This document shows, in pieces, positions 48,797 to 61,917 of a stretch of DNA of 64,000 nucleotides. The translations under genes were made by a program, and so were the position numbers. Numbering within the stretch: the first letter of the stretch is position 1; every line of letters starts with the position of its first letter. Origin of the DNA: Blastomyces gilchristii SLH14081 (Eukaryota; Ascomycota; Eurotiomycetes; Onygenales; Ajellomycetaceae); assembly GCF_000003855.2 (NCBI RefSeq), contig NW_003101671.1, positions 221,817 to 285,816 on the forward strand. Reading direction: 5' to 3'. A model generated the notes under the pieces. It had not been told where the DNA came from. It saw only the letters and a program-made list of their open reading frames with translations, and ran no database searches.

Positions 48797-50350
48797 TTAC
48801 ATTATATCTAGTTTATCATCAGAGTCATTTCTCAATTCTCTAATCTTAACAGAAGTTTGAGAATTCAAATTCTGTTTATATTTAGCTGGAGAATTAGAGT
48901 TTGAAGATTTAGATAGTTGAGAGTTTCTTCTTTTTAAGCTTGCAGTTATAAGTCTACTGACTTGACTCTTCTCTTCAGTTCTAGATTGACTTTGAGCTTC
49001 ATCTTTTCTCCAGTTCTTTTGAGTTCTAGAAGTAAATATACATTCTTTTGAGCTAGATGCATGTTTTTCTTTGCAATTAGAGTACTTAAGCAGAGTATAT
49101 TGACAAATTTCATCTCTTTTTGAGCATGTTTCATATTTATGCTCACTAGTTTTGTGATCTCTGGCACAGAATACACATTTTGAGTCTCTAAAACATAAGA
49201 TTGCAAAATGTTCATATCTTTGATAGTTTGAACACTGTGTTTGAGCTTTGAGATTCATTCTTGAGTCTTTGTATTCATGAACTCTCATTTTCAAATCTGC
49301 TACTCTTACTTCAGAGATCTTTGAGTGTTCAAGTGTTTTTATATATACTAGAACAGAGGCATTTCTCCTGCTTTGTCTGAACTCAATTGAATTTAGTCAT
49401 ACAGGCTTCTTTCTCAGTTGAATAGAGTTGTATTCTTTCAATTCATTTTTGAGAAGTAGTATTTCTTCTTCACAGTCAAAAATTTCAACTGAAATATCAT
49501 GAAGAATGAATTTATCTCACTTTTCATCTCTTTCAGATAGAATTGTTGTGTTTAACAAAGATTCTACTGCTAACTTTCAGAGATTCTCATTCTGAATAAG
49601 GAATTCAGCACTGAATTCAGACATTGTAGTCAGAATGATGAAGTTTTCAAAGAATGATGACTCAATTGAAGCTATAACTGATTTTTGAACTTCAATATCA
49701 GTCATCAACTGAGAAAAGAACTGCTGATTAATTTCATTTCTGATTCTGAAAATGAGATTTGAGTTTAGCTTGTTTCTTTGCAGAATGTCCTGATTTGAGA
49801 CTTTGAGAATAAGTCTTCTATTTCTGAAGATTTGAAAGTTTTTCTCTTTTTGCATTTTCTTTTTCACTTTTCTATGAATAGAGACATGAGCAGTATTCTT
49901 CTCAGTTTTCTCAGGATTTTGAGCAGGTTTTGAGACAGCAGGTTTAGAGACAGCAGATTCAGCTACTTGAGCATATGTTTTCTTCTGATTTAAAGAAGAA
50001 GAAGAAGTAGGAAAAAAGAATGAAGAAGAGCAAGATGAAGAGTCAGTTATTATACTAGGAATTTTCAATGTTTTTTGAACTGTGTTTGATATTTCAAGTT
50101 TGAACTTAATCATCTTCTGTAGTTGTCTAGTCTGAGCATGAAGAATTAACAGAACTTCTTCATTCATCTCACTCAGACACTGCTTTTCAAGAATCTTACT
50201 TGCTTTTTCAAGTTTCTGTATTTCAAGAACTTGTTGTTTCTCTATTTCTTCTTTCTTTCTTCTCTTCAGAATTTCAATCTCAGGAATAGCATTTGAGAAA
50301 GCATCTTTTTCCACATCAACTGAGTGTATTTTTGAACTCATTGTTTTCAC
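48797..50350 (-). pseudogene. LINE C ORF1 (RNA-binding protein)
   Basis: About 518 codons with few stops, the best-preserved ORF1 here. The N-terminal 257 codons (49577-50350) hold a Lys/Glu coiled coil, a Ser-rich linker and KKTYAQVAESAVSKP, then an RRM-like region (RLILKVSNQD, LIFRIRNEINQQF). The C-terminal 165 codons (48797-49294) contain zinc knuckles (CSNYQRYEH, CVFCARDHKTSEHKYETC, with one Cys changed to Tyr) and end DDKLDIM. Known role in the family: binding element RNA. Confidence 0.82.
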
Positions 50351-52046
50351 TCAATGAAAAGTTGATCAGACTGTTTCAATTGAGATATTTCTAAGTCTGT
50401 TTTCAATTGAAAAGTTGGTCAGACTGTTTCAAAAGAAGAATAAAAGACTTTTGTGTATAAAACACCTGATTTTTTTCACACTAGTTCAGTAACTAGGTTA
50501 GATTTTTGAAGAGAATCTAATAAACTAAAATTGATTTTTGAGATAAATTAATAAAATCTTTACAATCTCTTTCTTGGGATATAGTGAGGAAAAGTATGAT
50601 ATCAATTGATAATAAATTAGATGATATGACAGTTTTTGAGAGAAAAACTGACAAAAAATAAATCAATTTTTTGCAGAGAAATTGATTAAAACTATTCAAT
50701 TTTATTCTAAATTATTCAATTCTTCTCACACAACAAGTGTGCAACTCAAATCAGTTAATAAAGAGTGTAAAAAAGAATTAAGTATTAATAAAAGCTCTTC
50801 AGCCACTGAAAAAGTAATTCTTACTTAAAAGAATATGAAATTATGACAGAAAACAGCTCTGTTTTTAATTCTTTGTAAGAATATTGTATAAAACCCAGAG
50901 AAAAACATCTTACTTTTTCAAGAGAAGTAAAAAACTATTTCTAAGATCTTTGTTTTTTATGCATAGACTGCTGCAGAAGAATGAGATAGAAACTGCTAAG
51001 ATATGTACTACTGTATATCTTCTATCAAGACTTTCTCTCTTCAGAGTCTTGATATTATAGAGAATATAAGTCTGTTTCTATATAATAATATAAATATTAT
51101 CAGCAGGATGTAGAGAAACTGGTTATTTATATCTCAAAATAGAAGACTTTGTCAATGATTATATCAATATAGAGTTAATTCTTAAATTTAATAGAAATCT
51201 AGTGTTGCTGTTCTCAATCTCTTGCAGAATCTATTGAATATTGAGATATTAAAACTAGATTTAATATATCTCACTGTGCAGGGATCAAAGGCTCAGTCAG
51301 ATCTTGGAGTATACTGATTTTATAGTTGTTGATGTGCTGTTGACTCGTTGTTCATTGATTATGTGCTTGATATTATCACCGAGGTATCTTTTTGTATTTT
51401 TCTGCCGGGGATGGGCCAGATTGGGAAGGGCGGTACGAGGGTGGGACTTGGCGTTGGTGTTTTGAAACATCAAAGATGGACAGGGTTTTCGCGGAGGTCG
51501 CTCCTCAGATATCTCCACAACTACAGATCAGGGATCTTCCAAAATCGAGAAGATTGGTGCATATGGCTAGGTCTCTTCACCTTACAATTTGTATGGCAAT
51601 TTGGCCCGGGGTTGTGGTGTGGTAGGGGAGAATGGGGGATAATCCCACGCAGGAGTTCCGAACGACGTCTGGTTCATGTTTGGCTGGATAACTCCACCAC
51701 CACACGGGGTATGCGGTCGGCGATGGGGTCAAAATGCTCGTATGATCGAGGGCTTTTCGATGGATCTATCGGCGGGTTCTTATTCGAAAAATCGAGCGAG
51801 TTCGTGGTGGAGCGGTTGAATAATCAGTTATGCATTCTTCATAATATTTCAGTTGAAATTTTTGACTGTGAAGAAGAAATGCTACTTCTTAAAAATGAAT
51901 TGAAAGAATATAACTCTATTCAACTGAGAAAGAAGTCTGTATGACTAAATTCAATTGAGTTCAGATAAAGCAGAAGAAATGCCTCTGTTCTAGTATATAT
52001 AAAAACACTTGAACAGTCAAAGATCTCTGAAGTAAGAGTAGCAGAT

Positions 52047-52544
52047 TTGAAAATAAGAGTTCATGAATACAAAGACTCAAGAATGAATCTCAAAGCTCAA
52101 ACACAGTGTTCAAACTATCAAAGATATGAATACTTTGTAATCTTATATTTTAGAGACTCAAAATATGCATTCTGTGTCAGAGATTACAAAACTAGTGAGC
52201 ATAAATATGAAACATGCTCAAAAAGAGATGAAATATGTTAACACACTCTGCTTAAGTGCTCTAATTGTAAAGAAAAACATGTATTTAGCTCAAAAGAATG
52301 TATATTTACTTCTAGAACTCAAAAGAACTGAAGAAAAGATGAAGCTCAAAGTCAATCTAGAACTGAAGAGAAGAGTCAAGTCAGTAGACTTACAACTACA
52401 AGCTTAAAAAGAAGAAACTCTCAATTATTTAAATTTTCAAACTTCAATTCTTCTGCTAAATGTAAATAGAATTTGAATCCTCAAACTTCTATTAAGATTA
52501 GAGAATTGAGAAATAACTCTGATAATAAACTAGATATAATGTAA
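52047..52544 (+). pseudogene. L2 ORF1 zinc-knuckle region
   Basis: Counterpart of 48797-49294. Keeps MKIRVHEYKDSRMNLKAQTQ and zinc-knuckle spacing with two residues altered (Cys to Tyr). A stop (TAA) interrupts near 52240, and the ORF1 end DNKLDIM is followed by TAA at 52542-52544. Confidence 0.75.
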
Positions 52545-52699
52545 GCAGTTGAGATCTCTACTTCTCAAAATAGTTATAATCTACTATCTGATAATAGTGA
52601 CTAGATCCTACTCTATCTCTACTCTCTTTTAGTATGAATATATAATAAAAACAACAAAAAAAGTTTAAAAACTCTTCAAAAATCACATTTATTCAAAAT

Positions 52700-55600
52700 A
52701 ATGTGAATAGAAACTCAAATTGTATTTATTCTTATCTTCAAATTACATTTGAATAAAAAGTTAATTTTATACTACTTCAGAAACTGAATTTTAATGCTGA
52801 GTAAAATTATATCATTTCTCATTCAAGCTACTACTGCTTTCTATCTCAAAAGTCTGAGATAAAGTCAAGAGTAGTAATCTATGAAAGAAAGAGATCAAGA
52901 TATTAATTTAATCTAAGATTTGATATCATATCTAACCCTGATATTCTGATGAGTGATATTATAGATAAAGAAAATGAGTTTAATACTATACAGCTCATAA
53001 ATATCTATAATGAAAAGTCATTGAAGAAAAATAACAATATCTGAACAATTGATAGAGGATTTCTAAACATTACTTTATCAAGAAACTCTATAATTGCAGG
53101 AGATTTCAATGCATATCATCTCTGATGAAATTCAGAATGTAAGAGAGCAGTGAGAGCTGATAATCTGATTGAATGAACCTTTGAGCATTTAATAGATTTA
53201 GTTAATAAGTCTGATTAACAAACATTTTTTAGAAAAGGTATGAAACAGAAGTCTATTACAGATTTAATCTTCATATCATAAAATCTAATGAAAAGAAGAC
53301 TTGTAAACTGATTTATTAATTCAAATGAGATATCAGAATCAGATCATGAGATTATTCAATTTGATATTGAACTGAGTGAAAAATAAATGAGTGAAAATCC
53401 TCTTCTCTTTAATCAGTATAACTTTGAAAAAGCTGATTAAAAAGCAGTTGAAGAAAGTATAAAACTGTTAAAATCTGAAAGACAGAATGAGCTATATTGA
53501 AATTCTAGTCAAGATATCTCAAATGAAATGCTTGAGAATAGAGTGAAGCTTATTACATCTATTATTCTAACAAGTGTTAGAGATAATATTTCAAAGAGAA
53601 AATCTTCTAAGTATTCAAAACCTTGATGAAATAAGAATATCTCATCTAAAAGAAAAGAATTAGCTACTGCTAGAAGAGATTGAAAGAATGATATAATATC
53701 TGATAAAGAGTTCAAAGCTGTCAGAAATGAATATTTTTCAGATATTAAAAGAGCTAAAACAGACTGCTGAAATAAATTTCTTAAAGAAGCATAAGAAAAG
53801 AAAGTTTTTAAAGCTTTTAACTATACTAAAACAAGAAGTGTAGCAAAACTTCCAGCCTTAGAATATGAGTTTCAGAATGAATCATATACAGCAAACTCTT
53901 TTGAGAAAAAATGTCAAGCTTTCATGAGAATTCTCTTTCAGAACTCATCAGATTCAGATTCAGATTCAGAGAAAGAGAATATATCACTTCTTAACTATAT
54001 TGATGAAAATGACTGAGAATGACCTGATCTTACACAAGATGAATTAAAGTCAGCTATCTTCTCAAGTTCTGTTAAAACTGCTGCAGATTCTGATTCAATT
54101 AATTACTTAATTATTCAAAATACATATTTCTACTTAAAGAATGAATATTTTGAGCTCTTTTTCAATCTCTTGAAAAATGAATATTATTCTGAATGCTGGA
54201 GAGAAGCCACTGAAGTGATTCTTACAAAACCTAATAGAAAAACTTTAATTTCTAAGTTATATAGAGTAATATCTCTATTGAACTGTCTAGAAAAGATTTT
54301 AGAAAAGATAATAGCTACTCAACTATCTTTTATAAGCTCTATAAGTGATTCTCTTTTATTCAGTGAATAAATGAGAGATAGAAAACAGTGTTCTGCAATT
54401 GACACTGTTCTCTCAGTTATTCATAATATTCAAATAGCAAAGCATGAGAGTCTGGTCTCAACTGCAGTTTTTATTGATATAAAAGAAGCATTTGATCATG
54501 TTTCAAAGTCAAAGTTAATTCAGACATTAAAGATATTAAAACTGTCACTTTCTCTAATAAAATGAGTTAACTGTTTTATATCTAAAAGAATTATATAACT
54601 CTTCTTTGATGAAATGAAACAAGACAAGACTGAGATAAAAATAGAAGTACTACAGAAATCTTCAATCTCACTTATTTTATTTACAATATACACTGCATAT
54701 CTATTCAAAAATAGAAATATGAGAATAGTGTGATCTCTGAGTTATGTGAATGATATTGATCTAGTCTACAGCTCAAAAACTATCAAAGAGAATTTAAAAG
54801 TAATTAAAGAAGCTGTAAAGAAAATCTTTGTTAGAGCAGATATCAATTAAATTCAATTTAATATGAATAAAACTGAGTTAATTCATTTCTTTTCTAGATT
54901 CAATGAGAAAGAACTATCTCTAACTCTTTTAAATAGAGAGATTAAACTCAGTGTAAATGTCAAATGATTAGAAGTATAATTAAACTCCAAGTTGAATTTT
55001 AAATATCACATATAACAAAGAACTGTCAAGGCAGAAAGACTATTGAACAACATAATCAGACTATTAAATACAGAGAGAGGTCTATTCTTCCAGGCTATGA
55101 GACAGTTATATATAGCCTGTATTACATCAGTAGCTGATTATGAAGTTCAAGTTTGATGAAATAATCAAGAGAATTTCACTGAACTCTTTCAAAGTCTGCA
55201 AAACAGAGTCTTGAGAAGAATTCTGAGAGTATTCAAATCATCTTCTATTAAAGCAATAAAAATTGAAGCTTCAATTCCTCCTTCTGCTATTAGATTTGAA
55301 AAGGCCTGTATGAACTATGCTCTGAGAGTTGTAAAGATGAACTTAAATTATATAATCAGAGAAAGAGTCTCTTCTTCATTTTCATTAATTAACTCTGGAA
55401 ATGAACTGGATTGAAATAGATTTCTTGATTGAAATGAAAATAATTCTTCAAAGAAAATGTCTTCTCAACTGTACAGACTATACTCTCTAATTAAAAATCA
55501 ATTTTCTTCTTTAAATATTGAAAAAGTGGATCATGAGAAGTTATCTCTCTGAAGAGAAAAGCTTGAATCTCTTATAGACTTATAAATAAGTGAACTATCA

Positions 55601-56596
55601 AAAGAGAAAGAATATGAACAGTATTTGAAGAGAATTTCTATAATCAATATAAAAGACTCTATTCTGATTTATTCAGATGGCTCAAAAAATGAGAACTTGA
55701 ATAGATTAGGCACAGGCATTGCTTATACTGAAGATAATATCAATTTTATCTCAGATTTCTGAAATCTAGGCTGTGATTGTGAAGTCTTTGATGCTGAACT
55801 ATTTGCAATAGTGAAAGCTTTCAAACTCATTGAAATAAAATCTCATAAAAGAGGAAATTGTTTGAAAGAGATATGAATATTCTCTGATAGTCAAGCTGCT
55901 TTAAAAAGACTTAGAAATAGTCAGATTCATAATGATCAAATGAATCTTGAACTGATCTTAAACTCTGTTTTGAAAATTCAAAAGAGAAGAACATCAAAGC
56001 TGATAATTTATCTGCACTGAGTTCCTACTCATATGAATATTCATGGCAATGAATTGACTGATTCAGCTGTAAAAAAGAGTGCAGAATTAAGCAGATCTAT
56101 TCAAAAAATTATGTCCTGGTCTTTTATAAAGAGAAAAATAAAAGAATCTTGTTTAGACAATTGAAATGAAAGCTGGCAGAAACAAAAGAAGAGTACACAT
56201 TATTCAAGATTTGAAACAAAACTCAAGTGGAAATCTTGTTCAATTAAATGTAAAAAGAAAATATTCTCATCTATAATACAGCTGAAACTAGAACATGACT
56301 ATTTCAAATCTTATATATAAAGATTTGATGATAGATTTGACTCAATAGAATGCTCATTCTGTAATACAAATGAGAATTCTGAGCATATTATAATGCACTG
56401 TGCATTATACAATAGTCTCAGAGTCAGATTGAAAGAGAAGTATGATCTAAATCAATTAAATATAAGATTCTTATTCTCAACTGAGACAGGAATTAAATAC
56501 TTAATAGACTTTCTATCAGAAACTCAAGCAGCTATAAGAAAATGGCTAAATTCAGAATTATCTGAATATGAAGAGGAGGAAATCAACCAGATATAG
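52700..56596 (+). pseudogene. L2 ORF2: endonuclease, RT, RNase H, Cys/His cluster
   Basis: In order: endonuclease with GDFNAYH near 53,100 (the two following Trp codons are TGA TGA); RT with SECWREATEVILTKPNRK at 54,190, motif A FIDIKEAFDHV at about 54,470 and a YVND box at about 54,745 in place of YxDD; RNase H LIYSDGSKNENLNR at about 55,660; and a C-terminal Cys-x2-Cys ... His-x4-Cys cluster at about 56,350-56,400. It stops at TAG 56594-56596. Same arrangement as LINE C; inactive. Confidence 0.85.
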
Positions 56597-56976
56597 TCTG
56601 TTAAAACAGCTATATACTATCTTTTAATAATTTGTTTTGTTACAGTCTTTCTTTACTTTATCTTTTCCTTTCAATTTCTTTCTGTCTATCTATTTAATAT
56701 GTCTATCTTTAAGACTGTGTTCTCTTTTCCTTTGTCATGATATTGTCAAATGATTTCAAAGTATCAGAAGATGTTAAAACACTGCAATTTGTAAACAGTT
56801 TTTGTATTCTGAGCTGAAATTTTCTGATTTTGCATATCTGAAATTGATGAATGTATAATAGTTAACTTTACAGATATAGGAAAAACCCTGAGAACTAAAA
56901 GTTCTCAGGTAGATATCATAGTCTCTGACTGCATACATCTATAATTGAAGAATAATAATAATAATAATAATAATAA

Positions 56977-57066
56977 AGACTAATTTCAAATTATAAGAAA
57001 AGATGTATTAAGTAAGATTAGATAATAACACAGATTATATTTACAAGATCAGCTTATATAATGAGA
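56977..57066. other. Spacer between LINE L2 tail and inverted-repeat element
   Basis: 90 A+T-rich bases ending ATGAGA, the left target duplication of the inverted-repeat element. No further structure seen. Confidence 0.5.
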
Positions 57067-57519
57067 TTAGACTGACTGCTGAAATTATAAATTTCATATT
57101 TAGTCTTATTTAATCTGATCTCATACATTTCTTAGCATAAATTCTGCTGAGACTAGTCATTAAAAAAACATATAAAGTGACTATATATAAGATCTTAAAA
57201 TGAAATCATGACTTGAAAAAAATGAGAAAGTGATCTCATTTAATCTCATTTAGTCTCATTCTTAGTATAAAGTTACTATTTTTAAACATTTTAAGATTTC
57301 TTTTAGACTACTTTTAATTTTTTAAAAAGTAACACTTTTTAGTAATACTTAAATAAGATTTAAAGTCATTTAAAGCAATAAAAATAATTTAAATTGAGAA
57401 GTGAAAATTATAATCTTATTTAAAAAATGTAATAAGAGTAGATAATAAGTCTCACTGAGATAGTATAAGACTACTATCTAATGTTAAAACTGTGTAATGA
57501 GATCAGTTGAATTAATAAT
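57067..57519. mobile_element. Inverted-repeat element R1, left part
   Basis: 453 bases starting TTAGACTGACTG and collinear with 61918-62370. The element is split by G3 and ends at 63896-63950, for a total of 508 bases. It has no coding capacity, so it is a MITE-like non-autonomous DNA element. The left flank is ATGAGA and the right flank after 63950 is ATAAGA, a 6-base duplication with one G/A difference. Confidence 0.75.
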
Positions 57520-57884
57520 TATGGCAGGCTGTGTCTGATCAATCATATAGACTATTCTGTTACACTTCACAGATTTCAACTGCTTCATTCTTGAATATGT
57601 ATGCTCTGATTCTCAGCCATTCTCAATCACTGATTCTCAGCTGCCATGAACACATACACTCTGATTCTCGGTCATTCTCAATCACTGATTCTCAGTCATT
57701 ATAAATGTGTATAGATTCTTCCGCTCTGAAGCTTCACTGCATATGTTATCATATACATGTATAAATATTCACTTCAATCACTGATTCTCACACTTTCTCT
57801 TTCTTTTCCTTCTCTAATATTTTTCTCTTTATTATATAAGATCTATCAATATCATACTGATCTATTCAGTGTAGACTTCTTATA
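57520..57884 (+). repeat. 5' LTR of G3
   Basis: 365 bases, begins TATGGCAGGC (TGT in the partner), ends CTTCTTATA. It contains three imperfect repeats of ACTCTGATTCTCAG-CATTCTCAATCACTGATTCTCAG (57.6-57.7 kb), also present in the 3' LTR. Confidence 0.88.
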
Positions 57885-60099
57885 CTAGAAAAATATTCAT
57901 TGTCTTCTTATTAGAAACGATTATTTATCAAGATATCTGAATATATAATAATATATAAGAAATAGAGAAACAGTTAAACAGTGAAGTGAATACTGAGTTC
58001 TTAGATAGAAGCTTACTTATCAGTCACTCTGACTCTGTAATAAGATCTTATAAAGAGAGTAAGATCTTATAAGAGAATATCAGTGAAAGACTCAAGAGTT
58101 CTAACATCTCAGATATGTAAGATATTCATATAATTACACATCTGATAATTAATATAATCATGTCTAATAATAATATGAAACTTTTAAATGTGAGTATAAA
58201 TGTGATATCTCAGTGACTCTGAGCAATGTTGAAATTACAATAATAATAAATAGCTGATATGCATGCAACTTAATAATGTTAGTATGAAGAGATTTAACAA
58301 TTATTATAATAAGAAACTCATGCAATTTCAACATTTACGGAATTGAATATAAAAGCACTGAAAGAATGCTTAGATACTCTTATATATTTCAATACTTCTG
58401 ATCTCACTCTCTACTCATTATAAAGAATGAAAATGCTTATAAAACTGAGTGTAGATGAAGATATTATTGATTTATTAATTAATCAAGATTAATATATTAA
58501 TGAATAATTGAAGAATCATATGAAACAGAAGTTTTATTTATGAATGAAAGTATATGAATCAGTGTTATAAATGTCTGATAATATCATTAAATATCTTAAT
58601 ATTCTGTTTCAAGACACTTCTATATAATAGAAAGTATTAGATTGATTACAGAGTATCTGACAGAGAAACACTTCTCTTACAACATTTATTTCTGACTTCA
58701 ATATCAAGATTCTAGAAGCAGATAATCAATCTTGAAAGAATTAAATAAAGATTAACATACTTAAGAAGATATTAACTTTTAAACTCTTACAGATTCTTGT
58801 AAGTGTAGATAAAGATCAGACTTATGAAGATTTCTACACACAGCTTCAGACATTAAATGACTATCTTATCAAGCTTAAAAGTATACAGAATAGTGACAGA
58901 AGATGTTACACTTCAGTCACTTATATATTCATACTGAAGAACAGCAATGATGCAGATATCATGAACTGAATAGATTTAAATACTTATATATAAGTAAGAG
59001 TTTCTGCTGTTTAAACAGGCTGCTGAGTTTCTGAGATCACTTCTGAAAAAGTCACTAATTAATATTAATATAAAGTATACATTAACTGTAACTGATTAGA
59101 ATACATTGCTTTCAACTGCTGATCAACCTATATATCTTCACACTTAAAAGAAAGACTGACATCTTCTTAATCAAGAGAAAGATCAGTGTCTTCTTATTTA
59201 AAGAATGAATCAGTGTCTGTTCATATCAATCACATTGCAGTGAAGAAAGACTCAGAAGATAACTATAAGAATATCTTAATAAAACAGAAAAAAGATTAGC
59301 TTCTATTCAAATTTATAAACAGAAGCTTGAAGAGATCAGATGATAATAATTTAAAGAGAAAATAACAATGAATGTGATTCTTATATCTACTATAATTAAT
59401 AATATATATAATATGAAAGTCATAATAGACAGTGATCTATATTACTATGCAATGATAAAATCTTCAGTTGTAAGATATTATAATCTTCAGTGTATCTTCT
59501 TATTAAAACTCTGACTTCTTACAGAATTTAATGATTTAAAAGATGTTTGTACTCATTACATGATAAAACTAAACATAGATATGAAAGAACATTAACATGA
59601 AGATATCTATACATATAAAGTTGATAATCTTGATTATAATTTTATGTTAGAACTTGTCTGACTATCTGAATAAGATATTTTATTAAATGCTTAAAACAGA
59701 AGCTTGATATTCTCTAATAATAATAGAACTCACGAAGATGATATTTATAAGACTATGAATCTTACACAGATCTCTGTCAATACTTATGAAATACTCTGAA
59801 AAAGAAGTTATTATTAAAACTGCTGACAAGATCACTGATAGTAGAATTATATATCAATCTATTCTGTCAGTCTGACTGATATTAAAAAGACTCTAGAAAA
59901 GTTATTCTGTGTTATAATAAGAGATTCTCATATAAAACTCTCTTAATAATATTATGAATATCTAGATATCTTCTGATAAGATAATAATGTTACAAATCTA
60001 TCTCTCTTATAAGATTCAGAAGTGAATTACAGTATTAAGTTGAAAAAGATAAATGATAAGAACTCTGAATTATTATAAGACTCTCTTTATAACATGTTC

Positions 60100-61300
60100 T
60101 GAGATGAACTTCTTCTTCTTTGAAAGACACTCAATGATCTGTTAAATAAAGAATTCATATATATTAACAACTCTTTCACTGCAGTCTCTATTCTCTTTGC
60201 AAAGAAATCAGATGAAGAACTCTGATTCTGTGTGAATTATTGAGAATTAAACAGATTAATAAAGAAGGATTATTATTCTTTATCTCTTATAAATGAAACT
60301 CTAGCTTGTATTGAACAAGCTTAATAATTTACAAAGTTAGATGTCATTACTGTGTTTCATAAGATCTGCATTACTGAAGAAGATAAGTGACTTACAGCAT
60401 TCTGAACATAATATAATCTCTTTGAATAAGTAGTCACACTCTTTGAACTGACTAATGTCTTCAGTACATTTCAGAAGTATATCAACTGAGTACTCTGAGA
60501 CTTTTTTAATGAATTTGTATCTGTATATCTCAATGACATTCTTATCTTCACTGATGAATTCAGAAAAGAATATCAAGAATATGTGTGAAAGATATTATAA
60601 TAACTACAAAAAGCAGAACTACTGATAGATATAGATAAGTGTGATTTTGAGATTAAAAGTATAAAATATCTAGACTTTATTATAGAAGCTGACAAGAAAA
60701 TCTGAATGAATTCTGAGAAGATCTCTGCTATTCTTGAATAAGAGACTCTGTGCACTGTGAAAGATGTATAAAGCTTTATCAGATTTACTAACTTCTATCA
60801 GTGATTTATATAAAACTTCTCAGATATCACAAGATCACTTACAGAACTCAGTAAGAAGAACTCAGTATTTCAATGATTAGCAGACACTGAAGCTACATTT
60901 ATATAAATAAAGAAGATATTTATTAATACTTTATTACTGATAATATTTAATTCTGATTATAAGACAGTTATTGAAACTGATTTCTCTGACTATATTATAG
61001 AGAAAGCTATATTATAATATAATAATGAAGATATTTTATAATCATACATCTTCATATCTAAGAAACTGAGTCTTACTGAATACAACTATAAGATCTATGA
61101 TAAGAAACTTCTTATAATTATACACTGTCTAAAAGAATAAGACTCTGAACTCTGAAGTGTCTCTGAATTTGAGATAATCACAGATTATAAGAATCTTAAG
61201 TACTTCATAACTATCTGTAAACTCACTGAATGATAGATATAATTATCTGAGTTCTTAAGCTGCTTTTATTTTATAATACACTACTGTTCTGACAGTCAGA
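60100..61300 (+). pseudogene. G3 pol remnant: RT and RNase H
   Basis: Plus-strand reading keeps FVKKS-like start KKSDEEL, then CVNY and LNRLIKKDYYSL (RT), KLDVITVFHKI (motif A, Asp retained), FELTNVFSTFQKYIN and the mutated box YLNDIL. RNase H follows with FIYF-like and LSLTEYNYKIYDKKLLIIIHCLK. Frequent TGA codons sit where Trp is expected. A minus-strand open stretch at 60337-60576 is a shadow of this region. Confidence 0.75.
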
Positions 61301-61917
61301 ACTTGATAACAGATACTCTCTTATAATAAGAGTAAGATATGTTATCTGATATAATAGATATACACTGAATGAACTGAGAGCATCAGCTCTTGAATTTAAA
61401 GATATTAGTTAATCAAGATGAAACAGCTCATGACACTATATATACTTCTCTGATTAGAACACTTTCTCTCTGAACTGTCACTGATACTGATACTGACACT
61501 GATACTGATATCTCAACTTCTTCTGAATCTACACTGAGTAAATTATGACATATAACAGCTTAAACTGATAAACTTCTTTAAGTACTTACTGAAGCAGTAT
61601 GTCAAGAAGCACTCTGATTCTTCTCAGAACTATGTATAAGAATTGACATCTCAAAACGCTTAATTAATGATAATAATACTCTGTAGTTCTGTAAATAATA
61701 TTGAGTCTCTTACTTTGAATTCTTATATACTCAGATAATGTAAGAGATGTATAATTCATATATAAATAATCACTCAGATTATAAATAATTGTACTGAATA
61801 ATCTCTTAAGAGTTTTACTGATCTAAGATATTAAACAGTATCAGATGTTTTATTTGAAACTATAACTGTTATTCTTCTATCATTTTATAAAAGAACTGTA
61901 GAAAAGGTCTACTGAAA

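Larger units (their letters stand above)
45970..51819 (-). mobile_element. LINE C, 5' part (5' UTR, ORF1, endonuclease and RT of ORF2)
   Basis: Minus-strand continuation of LINE C beyond G2. The 5' end is at about 51819; the 5' UTR runs to about 50,360 (the outer ~490 bases almost unmutated), ORF1 50350-48797, and ORF2 from about 48.7 kb with an APE-type endonuclease then reverse transcriptase to 45,970. With 37080-38721 it totals about 7.5 kb, a full-length copy. Thirteen extra bases (51820-51832) separate its 5' end from the target duplication. Confidence 0.88.
51846..56976 (+). mobile_element. LINE L2, 3' part (rest of ORF1, ORF2, 3' UTR, AAT tail)
   Basis: Continues L2 after the LINE C insertion; the first bases join exactly to 37079 once LINE C and one copy of CATTCTTCATAAT are removed. 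ORF1 ends at 52544. ORF2 runs about 52.7-56.596 kb and the 3' UTR to about 56,950, with an AAT tail to about 56976. A sequence resembling the 5' flank (AGA-x-TAATTT) follows the tail and may be its own target duplication, but an indel makes this uncertain. Confidence 0.87.

Noticed and set aside
37067..51845. Possibility of a CRISPR or other tandem repeat system in the A+T-rich block
   Set aside because: Repeats here are long, dispersed transposon copies; no short direct repeats with regular unique spacers, and the genome is eukaryotic.
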